Shown: in pieces, positions 1 through 7,377 of the stretch
Layout: each line of letters opens with the position of its first letter
How positions within the stretch are numbered: the stretch's first letter is position 1
Assembly (NCBI RefSeq): GCF_014805525.1
Contig: NZ_JACFSZ010000013.1
Span: 53,499-117,498, forward strand
Source of the DNA: Rhabdothermincola sediminis
GTDB lineage: Bacteria; Actinomycetota; Acidimicrobiia; Acidimicrobiales; Acidimicrobilacustridaceae
Direction: 5' to 3'
DNA: 64,000 bases
Made by a program: the position numbers and the translations under genes
Notes under the pieces: model-generated
What the model was told of the DNA's origin: nothing
Database searches by the model: none
What the model saw: the letters and a program-made list of their open reading frames with translations, nothing else

Positions 1-42
1 GTTCCCGCTGCACGCGCCGTCGGTGTACACGACGGTGCTCAT
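1..42 (-). CDS. rnhA: Ribonuclease HI, N-terminal fragment
   Basis: Only the first 14 codons are in the window; the gene runs off the left edge on the minus strand. Read from the ATG at 42 they give MSTVVYTDGACSGN. The YTDGACSGN block is the strongly conserved start of RNase HI, where the Asp is the first of the metal-binding carboxylates that cleave RNA in RNA-DNA hybrids. A GGAG lies about 8 nt upstream of the ATG. It is divergent from aceE with only 36 bp between starts. Identification rests on this short motif alone. Confidence 0.75.
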   Translation of the reverse strand, partial: MSTVVYTDGACSGN

Positions 43-78
43 CGTCGGCACTCCGAGCTCACGCCCGCATCCTCGCAC

Positions 79-2865
79 GTGACCGGCCAACCCCTCCGGC
101 GGACCTACCGGCCGGTAACCAGCGCCGAGCGGGCATCATCGGTGGTGATGATCATCGACCAGTTCGTCCATCAGCTCCCCGACACCGACCCCGGCGAGAC
201 GCAGGAGTGGCTCGAGTCCCTCGACGCGGTGATCGACGCCAAGGGCAAGACCCGGGCCCGCTACCTGGTCTCCAAGCTCACCGAACGAGCCCGCGAGCGC
301 CAGATCGGCACCCCGGCGGAGGTCAACACCCCGTACGTCAACACCATCCCCACCGCCGAGCAGCCCTGGTTCCCTGGCGACGAAGCCCTCGAGAAGCGCA
401 TCCGGGCGTTCATCCGCTGGAACGCGGCTGTCATGGTCGTCTACGCGAACAAGCGGGCCGACGGCATCGGTGGCCACCTGTCGACCTTCGCCTCATCGGC
501 GTCGCTGTACGAGGTCGGGTTCAACTGGTTCTTCCGGGGCAAGGAGGACGGCCTGCCCGGCGACCACGTCTACTTCCAGGGCCATGCCGCTCCCGGAGTC
601 TACGCGCGGGCGTACCTCGAGGGGCGACTCGACGAGGCCCACCTCGAGAACTTCCGCCGCGAACTCTCCGGTGAGGGCCCCGGCCTCTCCTCGTACCCCC
701 ACCCCTGGTTGATGCCCGACTTCTGGGAGTTCCCGACCGTGTCGATGGGACTCGGGCCGATCAACTCCATCTACCACGCCCGGTTCAACCGCTACCTCCA
801 GCACCGCCAGATCGACGACACCAGCGAGTCGAGGGTGTGGTGCTTCCTCGGTGACGGCGAGTGCGACGAGCCCGAGACGCTGGGCTCGATCTCGCTCGCC
901 GGGCGGGAGCGTCTCGACAACCTGATCTGGGTGGTCAACTGCAACCTGCAGCGCCTCGACGGGCCGGTGCGGGGCAACGGCAAGATCATCCAGGAGCTCG
1001 AGGCGGTGTTCCGCGGGTCGGGTTGGAACGTCATCAAGGTCATCTGGGGCACCGCCTGGGACGAGTTGCTCGAGCGCGACACCGACGGCTTGCTGCTGCA
1101 CAAGATGAACACCACCGTCGACGGCGACTTCCAGCGCTACGCGGTGAGCGACGGCGCGCACATACGCGAGCACTTCTTCGGCCCCGACCCCCGGCTGCGC
1201 CAGATGGTGGAGCACCTGAGCGACGACGAGCTGCGTGCCCTGCCCCGGGGCGGGCACGACTACCGCAAGCTCTACGCGGCGTACAAGGCGGCCACCGAGC
1301 AGCGGGGCGCGCCGACGGTGATCCTGGCCAAGACGGTGAAGGGATGGGCGCTCGGCTCCGAGGTCGAGGGCCGCAACGCCACCCACCAGATCAAGAAGAT
1401 GACCACCGAGCAGCTCCGTGAGCTGCGCGACCGGCTCCGGCTCGACGACGTCATCCCCGACGACGCGCTCGACGGCGATCGCCCGCCCTACTACCGCCCA
1501 CCGGAAGGCTCCATCGAGCACACCTACCTGATGGAGCGGCGTCGGGCGCTCGACGGGCCGCTGCCAGCTCGGATGGTGACGATCCGCCGACCGCTCGAGC
1601 TCCCACCGGACAGCGCGTTCACGGAGCTCGCGGCCGGGTCGGGAGGGCAGCAGGTGTCAACCACGATGGCCTTCACCCGTCTGATCCGGAACCTGGCTCG
1701 AACCGAGCACTTCGGGCCCCGGGTGGTGCCCATCATCCCCGACGAGGCCCGCACCTTCGGGATGGACGCGCTGTTCCGAGAGCTCAAGATCTACGCCGCG
1801 CAGGGCCAGCTCTACGAACCGGTCGACGCCAAGCTGCTGCTGTCGTACTCCGAGGACCAGCGGGGCCAGATCCTGGAGGAGGGGATCACCGAAGCGGGTT
1901 CGATGGCGAGCTTCACCGCTGCGGGTACCGCCTATGCGACCCGCGGGGTGCCGATGGTGCCCTTCTTCATCTTCTACTCGATGTTCGGCTTCCAGCGGGT
2001 GGGCGACCTGATCTGGGCTGCCGCGGACGCGCAGGCCAAAGGGTTCCTCCTGGGGGCCACCGCAGGGCGCACCACGCTGCTCGGCGAGGGTCTCCAGCAC
2101 CAGGACGGACACAGCCACGTGCTGGCGTCCACCGTGCCCACCTGCCAGGCCTACGACCCCGCGTTCGCCTACGAGATGGCAGCCATCATCCGGGACGGGC
2201 TGCACCGCATGTACGGCGGTCCGGGCGGCACCGGCGAGGCGATCTTCTACTACCTCACCCTCTACAACGAGAACTACGAGATGCCACCCCAGCCGGAGGC
2301 GGTGAGCGACGAGGACATCTGCTCGGGGATCTACCGCTTCACGGGCGCACCCGACGGCACCGAACCGGCGGCGACGATCCTGTTCTCGGGCACCGCGCAC
2401 CTCGCCGCCCGCGAAGCGCAGGCCCAACTCGCCGAGCAGCACGGCATCGGCGCCGAGCTGTGGAGCGTCACGTCGTGGAAGCGGCTGCGGGAGGAGGCGC
2501 TCTCGATCGAGCGCTGGAACCGGCTCCATCCCACCGAGCCGCCCAGGACGCCACTGGTGACCGAACGCCTGGCCGCGAGCACCGGCCCCATCGTCGCGGT
2601 CACCGACTTCATGAAGGCCGTCCCCGACCAGATCGCCCGCTTCATCCCTGCCGGCCGCACGTTCGTACCGCTCGGTACCGACGGCTTCGGGCGCAGCGAC
2701 ACCCGCCAGGCGCTACGCCGGTTCTTCGAGACCGACGCCGCCCACGTCGAAGTGGCGGTGCTCGGCGCGATGGCTCGCGACGGTGCCGTCGATCCCTCCG
2801 TCGCAGCGAAAGCCATCGACCGCCTGGGCGTCGATCCCGACCTCCCCGATCCCCGTACCCGCTGA
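79..2865 (+). CDS. aceE: Pyruvate dehydrogenase E1 component, homodimeric type
   Basis: Thiamine-diphosphate enzyme that decarboxylates pyruvate and transfers the acetyl group to lipoyl-E2 in the cytoplasmic pyruvate dehydrogenase complex. At 928 aa (E. coli AceE is about 890) it has the full single-chain layout: an N-terminal segment rich in DETQEWL-like sequence, the ThDP motif from GDGE (about residue 259) to NCN (about 290), a second pyrimidine-binding domain with the EGITEAGSM block, and the C-terminal transketolase domain. The GTG at 79 is the longest start; in-frame GTG/ATG codons at 142, 145 and 148 would give about 905 aa and may be the true start. No E2, E3 or lipoate synthase gene is adjacent, so the rest of the complex is encoded elsewhere. 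Confidence 0.95.
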   Translation: MTGQPLRRTYRPVTSAERASSVVMIIDQFVHQLPDTDPGETQEWLESLDAVIDAKGKTRARYLVSKLTERARERQIGTPAEVNTPYVNTIPTAEQPWFPGDEALEKRIRAFIRWNAAVMVVYANKRADGIGGHLSTFASSASLYEVGFNWFFRGKEDGLPGDHVYFQGHAAPGVYARAYLEGRLDEAHLENFRRELSGEGPGLSSYPHPWLMPDFWEFPTVSMGLGPINSIYHARFNRYLQHRQIDDTSESRVWCFLGDGECDEPETLGSISLAGRERLDNLIWVVNCNLQRLDGPVRGNGKIIQELEAVFRGSGWNVIKVIWGTAWDELLERDTDGLLLHKMNTTVDGDFQRYAVSDGAHIREHFFGPDPRLRQMVEHLSDDELRALPRGGHDYRKLYAAYKAATEQRGAPTVILAKTVKGWALGSEVEGRNATHQIKKMTTEQLRELRDRLRLDDVIPDDALDGDRPPYYRPPEGSIEHTYLMERRRALDGPLPARMVTIRRPLELPPDSAFTELAAGSGGQQVSTTMAFTRLIRNLARTEHFGPRVVPIIPDEARTFGMDALFRELKIYAAQGQLYEPVDAKLLLSYSEDQRGQILEEGITEAGSMASFTAAGTAYATRGVPMVPFFIFYSMFGFQRVGDLIWAAADAQAKGFLLGATAGRTTLLGEGLQHQDGHSHVLASTVPTCQAYDPAFAYEMAAIIRDGLHRMYGGPGGTGEAIFYYLTLYNENYEMPPQPEAVSDEDICSGIYRFTGAPDGTEPAATILFSGTAHLAAREAQAQLAEQHGIGAELWSVTSWKRLREEALSIERWNRLHPTEPPRTPLVTERLAASTGPIVAVTDFMKAVPDQIARFIPAGRTFVPLGTDGFGRSDTRQALRRFFETDAAHVEVAVLGAMARDGAVDPSVAAKAIDRLGVDPDLPDPRTR

Positions 2866-2911
2866 CGCACGCCGGGCCCGCCGCACCCGCCTGGCATCCA
2901 CCCACGGTCGC

Positions 2912-2917
2912 TACCCT
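2912..2917 (+). promoter_or_regulatory. Candidate -10 element (TACCCT) of the HhH-GPD gene
   Basis: TANNNT hexamer ending 6 nt before the ATG at 2924, the spacing expected when transcription starts at the start codon. The same arrangement recurs before other genes here. There is no clear Shine-Dalgarno sequence. Confidence 0.45.
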
Positions 2918-2923
2918 CTCGGC

Positions 2924-3505
2924 ATGCCCGCCAAGACCCTGCCCGTGACCGGTGACCCCGATGCCGACGCGCTCCTGGCCTCCGAGCCCTTGGCGCTGCT
3001 GATCGGCATGCTCCTCGACCAGCAGGTGCCCATGGAGTGGGCGTTCAAGGGACCTTGGACGCTACGCCAGCGGCTCGGCGGCTCCCTTGACGCGGCCACC
3101 ATCGCGGCGATGGACCCCGCCGCGCTGGAGGGGCGGTTCAAGCAGAAACCCGCGCTGCACCGCTACCCGGCGGCGATGGCCAAGCGCACACAAGCCCTCT
3201 GCCAGTTCATCGTCGACCACTACGGGGGCGACGCGGGGGCGGTGTGGCGGGGGGTGCGCACCGGCGACGAGCTGTACCGGCGGCTGCGCGAGCTGCCCGG
3301 CTACGGCGACGAGAAGGCCAAGATCTTCATGGCCATCCTGGCGAAGCGCTTCGGCAAGAAGCCGAAGGGTTGGGAGGAAGCCGCGGCGCCCTTCTCCGAC
3401 GGCACCCCCCGGTCGGTCGCCGACATCGACGGCCCGCAGGCTCTCCGGCGGGTGCGGGAGTACAAGCAGGCGATGAAGGCCCAGGGCAAGGGCAAAGCCG
3501 ACTGA
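2924..3505 (+). CDS. HhH-GPD family base-excision repair-like protein
   Basis: A 193-aa protein resembling the actinobacterial HhH-GPD family described in TIGRFAMs as an uncharacterised HhH-GPD protein (TIGR03252). It opens with a DPDADALL segment, has the helical block LLIGMLLDQQVPMEWAF, and carries the helix-hairpin-helix RELPGYGDEKAKIF, the DNA-backbone-binding element of glycosylases such as EndoIII and AlkA. No Cys cluster for a [4Fe-4S] centre is present. The longer in-frame ORF from 2783 overlaps aceE, so I start at the ATG at 2924, which has a -10 hexamer immediately upstream. Family assignment is firm; the base it removes is unknown. Confidence 0.85.
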   Translation: MPAKTLPVTGDPDADALLASEPLALLIGMLLDQQVPMEWAFKGPWTLRQRLGGSLDAATIAAMDPAALEGRFKQKPALHRYPAAMAKRTQALCQFIVDHYGGDAGAVWRGVRTGDELYRRLRELPGYGDEKAKIFMAILAKRFGKKPKGWEEAAAPFSDGTPRSVADIDGPQALRRVREYKQAMKAQGKGKAD

Positions 3506-3520
3506 TCGCCGCTGGCCGGT

Positions 3521-4288
3521 TCAGACCCGGGCGGAGGCCTGCGCCCGCTGCCGGTCGAGCCAACCGAGCAGCACGGCGATCGCTCGCGGATCATGGCGCA
3601 AGTGGTGCGGCCCCCCTTCGATGATGCGCAGGTCCGCGTCGCCGTGGGCGTCGGCGACGACCCGGGCGTCGAAGACCGGCACGACGTCGTCATCGGAGCC
3701 GTGCAGCACCAGCACCGGCCGGGGTGCCACCTGAGCGGCGCAGGACACGCCTCGGATGTCGCGCAGCTCCCGGGCCCACACGTCGAATGCCGGGGGGAAA
3801 CTGGCGCGGTGGATGATCCCCACCTCCCGTGCGTGCTGGAGCAGCCGGCGCGGGTTGCCGGCCCAGTCGTCGAAGTCCGCCGGTGCGGCGATCGCGGCCA
3901 CCCCACGGATGCCCGGATCCCGCGCCGCGGCGCACAGCGCCAGGGCACCGCCGGTACCGAAGCCGCACGCCCACACGTCCCGGACCCCCTCGACCCCACG
4001 CAACCAGCGAGCCGCGGCGAGCAGGTCCTCGAGCCACCCACCGAGCGAGAAGTCGCCGTCGGAGTCGCCGCAGCCCCGGAAGGTGAACACCAGCACCACC
4101 CAGCCCAGCTCGGTGGCGATCCGATCGGCGAGCTCGGGGAACGACTGAGCGGAGATCCGCCCACCTCCTCTCAGGTGGGGGAAACCGTGGCTGATCACCA
4201 GGCCCGGCACCGAGGTGCCGGGAGCGATGCGCGGCAGGGCCAAGTGGCCCGCGATGCCGAGCCCTCCGCTCTCGAAGAGCTTCTCCAC
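3521..4288 (-). CDS. Alpha/beta-hydrolase fold protein lacking the nucleophile Ser
   Basis: A 255-aa protein with a dienelactone-hydrolase/serine-aminopeptidase-like fold: the oxyanion-side HGFPHLRGGG, a FTFRGCGDS strand-turn typical of small lipase-like hydrolases, the nucleophile elbow, then VLVLHGSDDDVVP with the acid Asp and a late GGPHHLRHD that can supply the His. The elbow reads CGFGTGGALAL where G-x-S-x-G is expected, so the catalytic Ser is replaced by Gly. Either the family works without a classical nucleophile or this protein binds rather than hydrolyses. It ends 16 bp from the HhH-GPD gene in convergent orientation. Confidence 0.8.
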   Translation of the reverse strand: MEKLFESGGLGIAGHLALPRIAPGTSVPGLVISHGFPHLRGGGRISAQSFPELADRIATELGWVVLVFTFRGCGDSDGDFSLGGWLEDLLAAARWLRGVEGVRDVWACGFGTGGALALCAAARDPGIRGVAAIAAPADFDDWAGNPRRLLQHAREVGIIHRASFPPAFDVWARELRDIRGVSCAAQVAPRPVLVLHGSDDDVVPVFDARVVADAHGDADLRIIEGGPHHLRHDPRAIAVLLGWLDRQRAQASARV

Positions 4289-4341
4289 GGCCTCGGCGGG
4301 TCAGCCGCGAGGATGGCGACCGCGGCAGGTCGAGCGGCCCG

Positions 4342-4575
4342 TCACGCAGCCTCCCCATCACCGTCGACGCCGCGGCCGCTGCCGTCGCCCTTGTACGGGC
4401 GGTAGCCGCGGTTGCGAGCCTCCGCCAGCGTGTCGGGCCCGAAGCAGATGTAGGTCTCGGCCGCCATCAGCTCCTCGATGATCGACTCGTCGTCGAGGTT
4501 GTCGAGGTCGTAGACGATCTGGGTGCGCTTGTCGCCGACCCAGCGATGCTCCTCGAACTTGGTTGGACGCTGCAT
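4342..4575 (-). CDS. Small conserved-looking protein of unknown function
   Basis: 77 aa starting at MQRPTKFEEHRW. It is acidic, without membrane segments or Cys pairs. The middle (VYDLDNLDDESIIEELMAAE) looks helical, and the tail after YRPYKG is Gly/Asp rich. I do not recognise a family with confidence. The ORF stays open upstream to about 4815, but that extension is low-complexity and runs through the hairpin and the leader ORF, so I start at the ATG at 4575. The upstream leader (4631-4840) has the layout of an attenuator, which would make this its controlled gene. It is in the same orientation as the hydrolase below it, with 53 bp between them. Confidence 0.6.
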   Translation of the reverse strand: MQRPTKFEEHRWVGDKRTQIVYDLDNLDDESIIEELMAAETYICFGPDTLAEARNRGYRPYKGDGSGRGVDGDGEAA

Positions 4576-4630
4576 GCCGGGAGCATACGACGCCGGGGGC
4601 GCGGTGCCCGCAGACCGCCCAGGAACAGCG

Positions 4631-4658
4631 GAGGGGGAGGCCCAGAGGCCTCCCCCTC
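4631..4658 (-). terminator. Perfect 12-bp GC hairpin, candidate attenuator terminator
   Basis: GAGGGGGAGGCC at 4631-4642 and its exact reverse complement at 4647-4658 enclose a four-base loop. No T run follows on either strand, which is common for GC-rich actinobacterial terminators. It lies between the 14-codon leader ORF and the 77-aa gene, all on the minus strand. Confidence 0.55.
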
Positions 4659-4757
4659 TCACGCGGAATGCTGGAAGGAACCGGATCGACGTTTCGGTAC
4701 CGGGAGGGACGAGGCCCCGGCCGTCGATCTGGCGGTGGACTGGTTGGATTCCACCAA

Positions 4758-4840
4758 GTGGTCCAGCGAGCCGCTCAGCGGCCAGCCACCTCCAGGGTCC
4801 CATGTGAACTGTCACTCATCTGCTGGACCACCTCCTTTCT
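4758..4840 (-). promoter_or_regulatory. Leader region with 16S-complementary RBS and sequestering repeat
   Basis: On the minus strand the sequence from 4840 reads AGAAAGGAGGTGGTCCAGC, complementary to about 19 nt of the 3' end of actinobacterial 16S rRNA with one G:U-type difference. Its last ten bases (4831-4822) are matched by an exact reverse complement at 4767-4758, so the RNA can fold to hide part of the ribosome-binding site with the 14-codon ORF in the loop. A TATCCT hexamer at about 4860-4855 could be the -10. The pairing is seen in sequence; switching is inferred. Confidence 0.5.
4775..4819 (-). CDS. 14-residue leader peptide candidate
   Basis: ATG at 4819 to TGA at 4775 encodes MSDSSHGTLEVAGR. 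The start is preceded by an exceptionally long Shine-Dalgarno match (to 4840), with GGAGG about 11 nt from the ATG, slightly further than ideal. The ORF sits exactly inside the 10-bp inverted repeat that can cover its own RBS and is followed by a strong hairpin and then the 77-aa gene. It is too short for homology to be judged by eye. It could instead be a ribosome-docking site rather than a functional peptide. Confidence 0.45.
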   Translation of the reverse strand: MSDSSHGTLEVAGR

Positions 4841-4895
4841 CTGGTGCCTGCCAGGATAGGAGATGGCGAACTCGCCGCGGTGGAGGGATTCCGGC

Positions 4896-5351
4896 TCAGG
4901 ATCCCGGGTCGACCCCGCCCGGGACCTCGGGGCCGATGGCCCCGATGGCCCGCAGGTAGGCGACCTCGGCCTCGAGCACCTCGACCACGTCCACGTCGTC
5001 GAGCTCCAGCCCGGAGCCTTCGGCACGGCCGAGCACGTACGCCACCGCCTCGTCGTCCGCGGTGACGATCGGCCCGGCCGGCGCGGCGGCCAGGTCGTGG
5101 TCGCTCACCCCCGCGACCCCCTTGGCTTGAAGGTAGTCGAGGTGCCAGCCGATGACCGCCCGGACGTCGTCGTAGCTCAGCCGAGCGGTGAGGTCCTCCT
5201 GCAGCCGATCGGCGACGTAGTGCACCGCCTCGTCGAGGTGGAACACCGAGGTCGGCGGCTCACCGGCCAGCCGCCCGGTGACCGTGCCGACGGCGACCAG
5301 GGCGATGGCCACCACCACGATCACGGCGATCACGACGAACACGGCGATCAC
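4896..5351 (-). CDS. Membrane-anchored protein of unknown function
   Basis: 151 aa. Residues 1-25 are almost entirely hydrophobic (MIAVFVVIAVIVVVAIALVA), a single N-terminal anchor without a signal-peptidase site or lipobox. The rest is a soluble acidic domain with two similar helical stretches (LSYDDVRAVIGWHLDYLQ and LDDVDVVEVLEAEVAYLRA) that look like winged-helix or repeat units, possibly a small tandem duplication. I do not recognise a characterised family. It is on the minus strand upstream of the leader region at 4.8 kb. Confidence 0.65.
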   Translation of the reverse strand: MIAVFVVIAVIVVVAIALVAVGTVTGRLAGEPPTSVFHLDEAVHYVADRLQEDLTARLSYDDVRAVIGWHLDYLQAKGVAGVSDHDLAAAPAGPIVTADDEAVAYVLGRAEGSGLELDDVDVVEVLEAEVAYLRAIGAIGPEVPGGVDPGS

Positions 5352-5422
5352 GCGGCCAGCTTACGAGCGAGCCCGCGCGTCCCGACGGTCCTTCACCATC
5401 ACGCCCGGCGAGGGCCGCCGGC

Positions 5423-6538
5423 TCAGATTCCGATGCGTTGGGCGAGCAGCTCGCGGTGGTAGGTGGGGTCGCCGAAGAGCAGCTCGGAGCTCTTGGCCCG
5501 CTTGAAGTACAGGTGGGCGGGATGCTCCCAGGTGAAGCCGATGCCGCCGTGGATCTGGATGTTCTCTGCGGCGGCGTGGAAGTAGGCGTCCGAGCAGTAG
5601 GCCTTCGCCAGGCTGGCCACCGAGGGCAGCTCGTCGTTCATCTCCGAGGCGCACCAGCCGGCGTAGTACGCCGCCGACTTCGCCGACTCCACCTCGAGGA
5701 GCATGTCGGCGCACTTGTGCTTGATGGCCTGGAAGGAGCCGATGGGGCGCCCGAACTGCACCCGCACCTTGGCGTACTCCACCGCCATGTCGAGGCAGCG
5801 CTGCGCGCCGCCGACCTGCTCCGCGGCGAGGGCCACGGCCGCGAGGTCCAGCACCGTCGAGAGTACGTCCCAGCCCTTGCCTTCCTCGCCGATCAGGCGG
5901 CCCTCGACCCCGTCGAGCTCGAGCTTCGCCTGCTTGCGGGTCTGATCCATGGTGGCCAGCGGGGTGCGGGTGAGGCCGGCTGCGTCACCGTCGACGGCGA
6001 AGAGGCTCACGCCCTTGCCGGTGCGGGCCGCGACCAGGATGAGGTTCGCGGTGTGCCCGTCGAGCACGAAGCTCTTGGTGCCGCTCAGCTTCCAGGTGCC
6101 GCCCTCCTCGGTGGCCGTCGCCTCGATGCCGGACTCGTCCCAGCGGCCGTTGGGCTCGGTGAAGGCCAGGGTGGCGATGGTCTCCCCCGACGCGATGCCC
6201 GGCAGGTAGTCGGCCTTGGCGGCGTCGTCACCCGAGTGGATCAGCGTGTTGGCGGCGAGCACCACGGTCGAGAAGTACGGCGCGCACAGCAGGTAGCGGC
6301 CCATCTCCTCCAGCACCACGATCAGCTCGACGTAGCCGAAGCCCTGCCCGCCGAACTCCTCGGGCACGATGAGGCTCTGCAGGCCGAGCTGTTCGGCCAT
6401 CTGCTTCCAGACGGCGTCGTCGAAGCCCCGCTCGGTTTCCATCTGCTCCCGCACCGCGGACTCGGGCGACTTGGCCTCGAGGAACTGGCGGACGATGGTG
6501 CGAAGCTCTTCCTGCTCCTCACTGAAGGCGAAGTTCAC
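5423..6538 (-). CDS. Acyl-CoA dehydrogenase
   Basis: 371-aa FAD enzyme that introduces the 2,3-double bond in acyl-CoA, passing electrons to ETF. The three-domain layout is complete: N-terminal helical domain (FSEEQEELRTIVRQFLE), central beta domain with ATLAFTEPNGRWD, and C-terminal helices with VQFGRPIGSFQAIKHKCADM and the signature GGIGFTWEHPAHLYFKR. The length and sequence fit the FadE branch common in actinobacteria. Start ATG at 6538. A GACCG-CA-CGGTC palindrome lies 73 bp upstream and is a likely TetR-type operator. The natural substrate cannot be told. Confidence 0.92.
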   Translation of the reverse strand: MNFAFSEEQEELRTIVRQFLEAKSPESAVREQMETERGFDDAVWKQMAEQLGLQSLIVPEEFGGQGFGYVELIVVLEEMGRYLLCAPYFSTVVLAANTLIHSGDDAAKADYLPGIASGETIATLAFTEPNGRWDESGIEATATEEGGTWKLSGTKSFVLDGHTANLILVAARTGKGVSLFAVDGDAAGLTRTPLATMDQTRKQAKLELDGVEGRLIGEEGKGWDVLSTVLDLAAVALAAEQVGGAQRCLDMAVEYAKVRVQFGRPIGSFQAIKHKCADMLLEVESAKSAAYYAGWCASEMNDELPSVASLAKAYCSDAYFHAAAENIQIHGGIGFTWEHPAHLYFKRAKSSELLFGDPTYHRELLAQRIGI

Positions 6539-6610
6539 TGGGTCTGGCCCCCTCGGATCGGGTGTACCGGCCGGGACGGTCCGGTGCTGGCAAGGCCACC
6601 ATTCTTACTA

Positions 6611-6622
6611 GACCGCACGGTC
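6611..6622. promoter_or_regulatory. Palindromic operator candidate GACCG-CA-CGGTC
   Basis: Inverted repeat with 5-bp arms and a 2-bp centre in the 172-bp divergent region between the acyl-CoA dehydrogenase and the metallo-hydrolase. GACCG-N2-CGGTC is a frequent arm pair for TetR-family fatty-acid regulators. The site differs from the CTGAC-N6-GTCAG sites elsewhere in the window. Confidence 0.45.
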
Positions 6623-6698
6623 AAGAACCACTCCGGCCCGGCGGGGGGCCGCTCCGGCAGGGCCCCGGCGGCAAGGACCGCCGGGCGAGGGCCGGGGT

Positions 6699-6704
6699 TA
6701 GCCT
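6699..6704 (+). promoter_or_regulatory. Candidate -10 element (TAGCCT) of the MBL-fold gene
   Basis: TANNNT hexamer ending 6 nt before the GTG at 6711, consistent with a leaderless transcript. Confidence 0.45.
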
Positions 6705-6710
6705 GGCCGG

Positions 6711-7319
6711 GTGGGCACGCTGCACTACCAGGACGAGCAGGCCGAGATCCACAAGCTGGTGGTTGGCCCGCTTGACAACAACGTGTTCGTGGTGCGCTGC
6801 CGTGACACCGGCCAGTCCCTGCTCATCGACGCCGCCAACGAGCACGAGCGGCTGCTGGAACTCTGTCAGCGCCTCGACGTGCGTCGGGTGCTCGAGACCC
6901 ACGGCCACTGGGACCACATCCAAGCGGTGCCGGCGGTGCGCGACGCGGGCTACGACGTGGGGGTCACCGCCGCGGACGCGAGCATGCTCGACGCCTACGA
7001 CTTCGTGCTCGAGGACGACTCGGTGATCGAGGTGGGGCGGCTGCGGCTCCGCACCATCGCCACCCCCGGGCACACCCCGGGCTCGATCTGCTTCCTCCTC
7101 GAAGGCTCGCCCGTGCTGTTCAGCGGCGACACCCTGTTCCCCGGCGGCCCGGGGGCCACGAAGTTCCCGGGTGGGGACTTCGAGACCATCATCCGCTCCA
7201 TCGACACCCGCCTGTTCACCCTGCCGGCGGAGACCCTCGTGCTGCCCGGGCACGGCGACGACACCACCATCGGCGCCGAGCGGCCCCACCTGCAGGAGTG
7301 GATCGACCGGGGCTGGTAG
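6711..7319 (+). CDS. MBL-fold metallo-hydrolase, glyoxalase II-like
   Basis: 202 aa with the metallo-beta-lactamase fold. The dinuclear zinc motif is at about residues 63-69 (ETHGHWDHIQ, i.e. HxHxDH), followed by TPGHTPGSICFLL with the third His, GDTLFPGG with the bridging Asp, and a final LVLPGHGDDTTIG with the last His ligand. Proteins of this shape hydrolyse thioesters such as S-lactoylglutathione or its mycothiol equivalent, but the C-terminal substrate-binding domain of classical glyoxalase II is missing, so substrate is open. The GTG start has a -10 hexamer 6 nt upstream and no RBS. Confidence 0.85.
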   Translation: MGTLHYQDEQAEIHKLVVGPLDNNVFVVRCRDTGQSLLIDAANEHERLLELCQRLDVRRVLETHGHWDHIQAVPAVRDAGYDVGVTAADASMLDAYDFVLEDDSVIEVGRLRLRTIATPGHTPGSICFLLEGSPVLFSGDTLFPGGPGATKFPGGDFETIIRSIDTRLFTLPAETLVLPGHGDDTTIGAERPHLQEWIDRGW

Positions 7320-7360
7320 CGCCGGGCTGGTGAGAGCCGGTCTGATGAACAGGGCGCGGG

Positions 7361-7377
7361 GCGGGCCCGCGGCCCGC
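7361..7377. terminator. Short GC hairpin between convergent genes
   Basis: GCGGGCC (7361-7367) and GGCCCGC (7371-7377) form a 7-bp stem with a 3-base loop, exactly between the MBL-fold gene and the stop codon of rrf2. It could terminate both transcripts. There is no T run. Confidence 0.35.

Noticed and set aside
4822..4840. A fragment of a 16S rRNA gene on the plus strand
   Set aside because: Only the last 19 nt resemble the 16S 3' end, with no upstream rRNA sequence. The minus-strand reading as a long RBS before an ATG explains it better.
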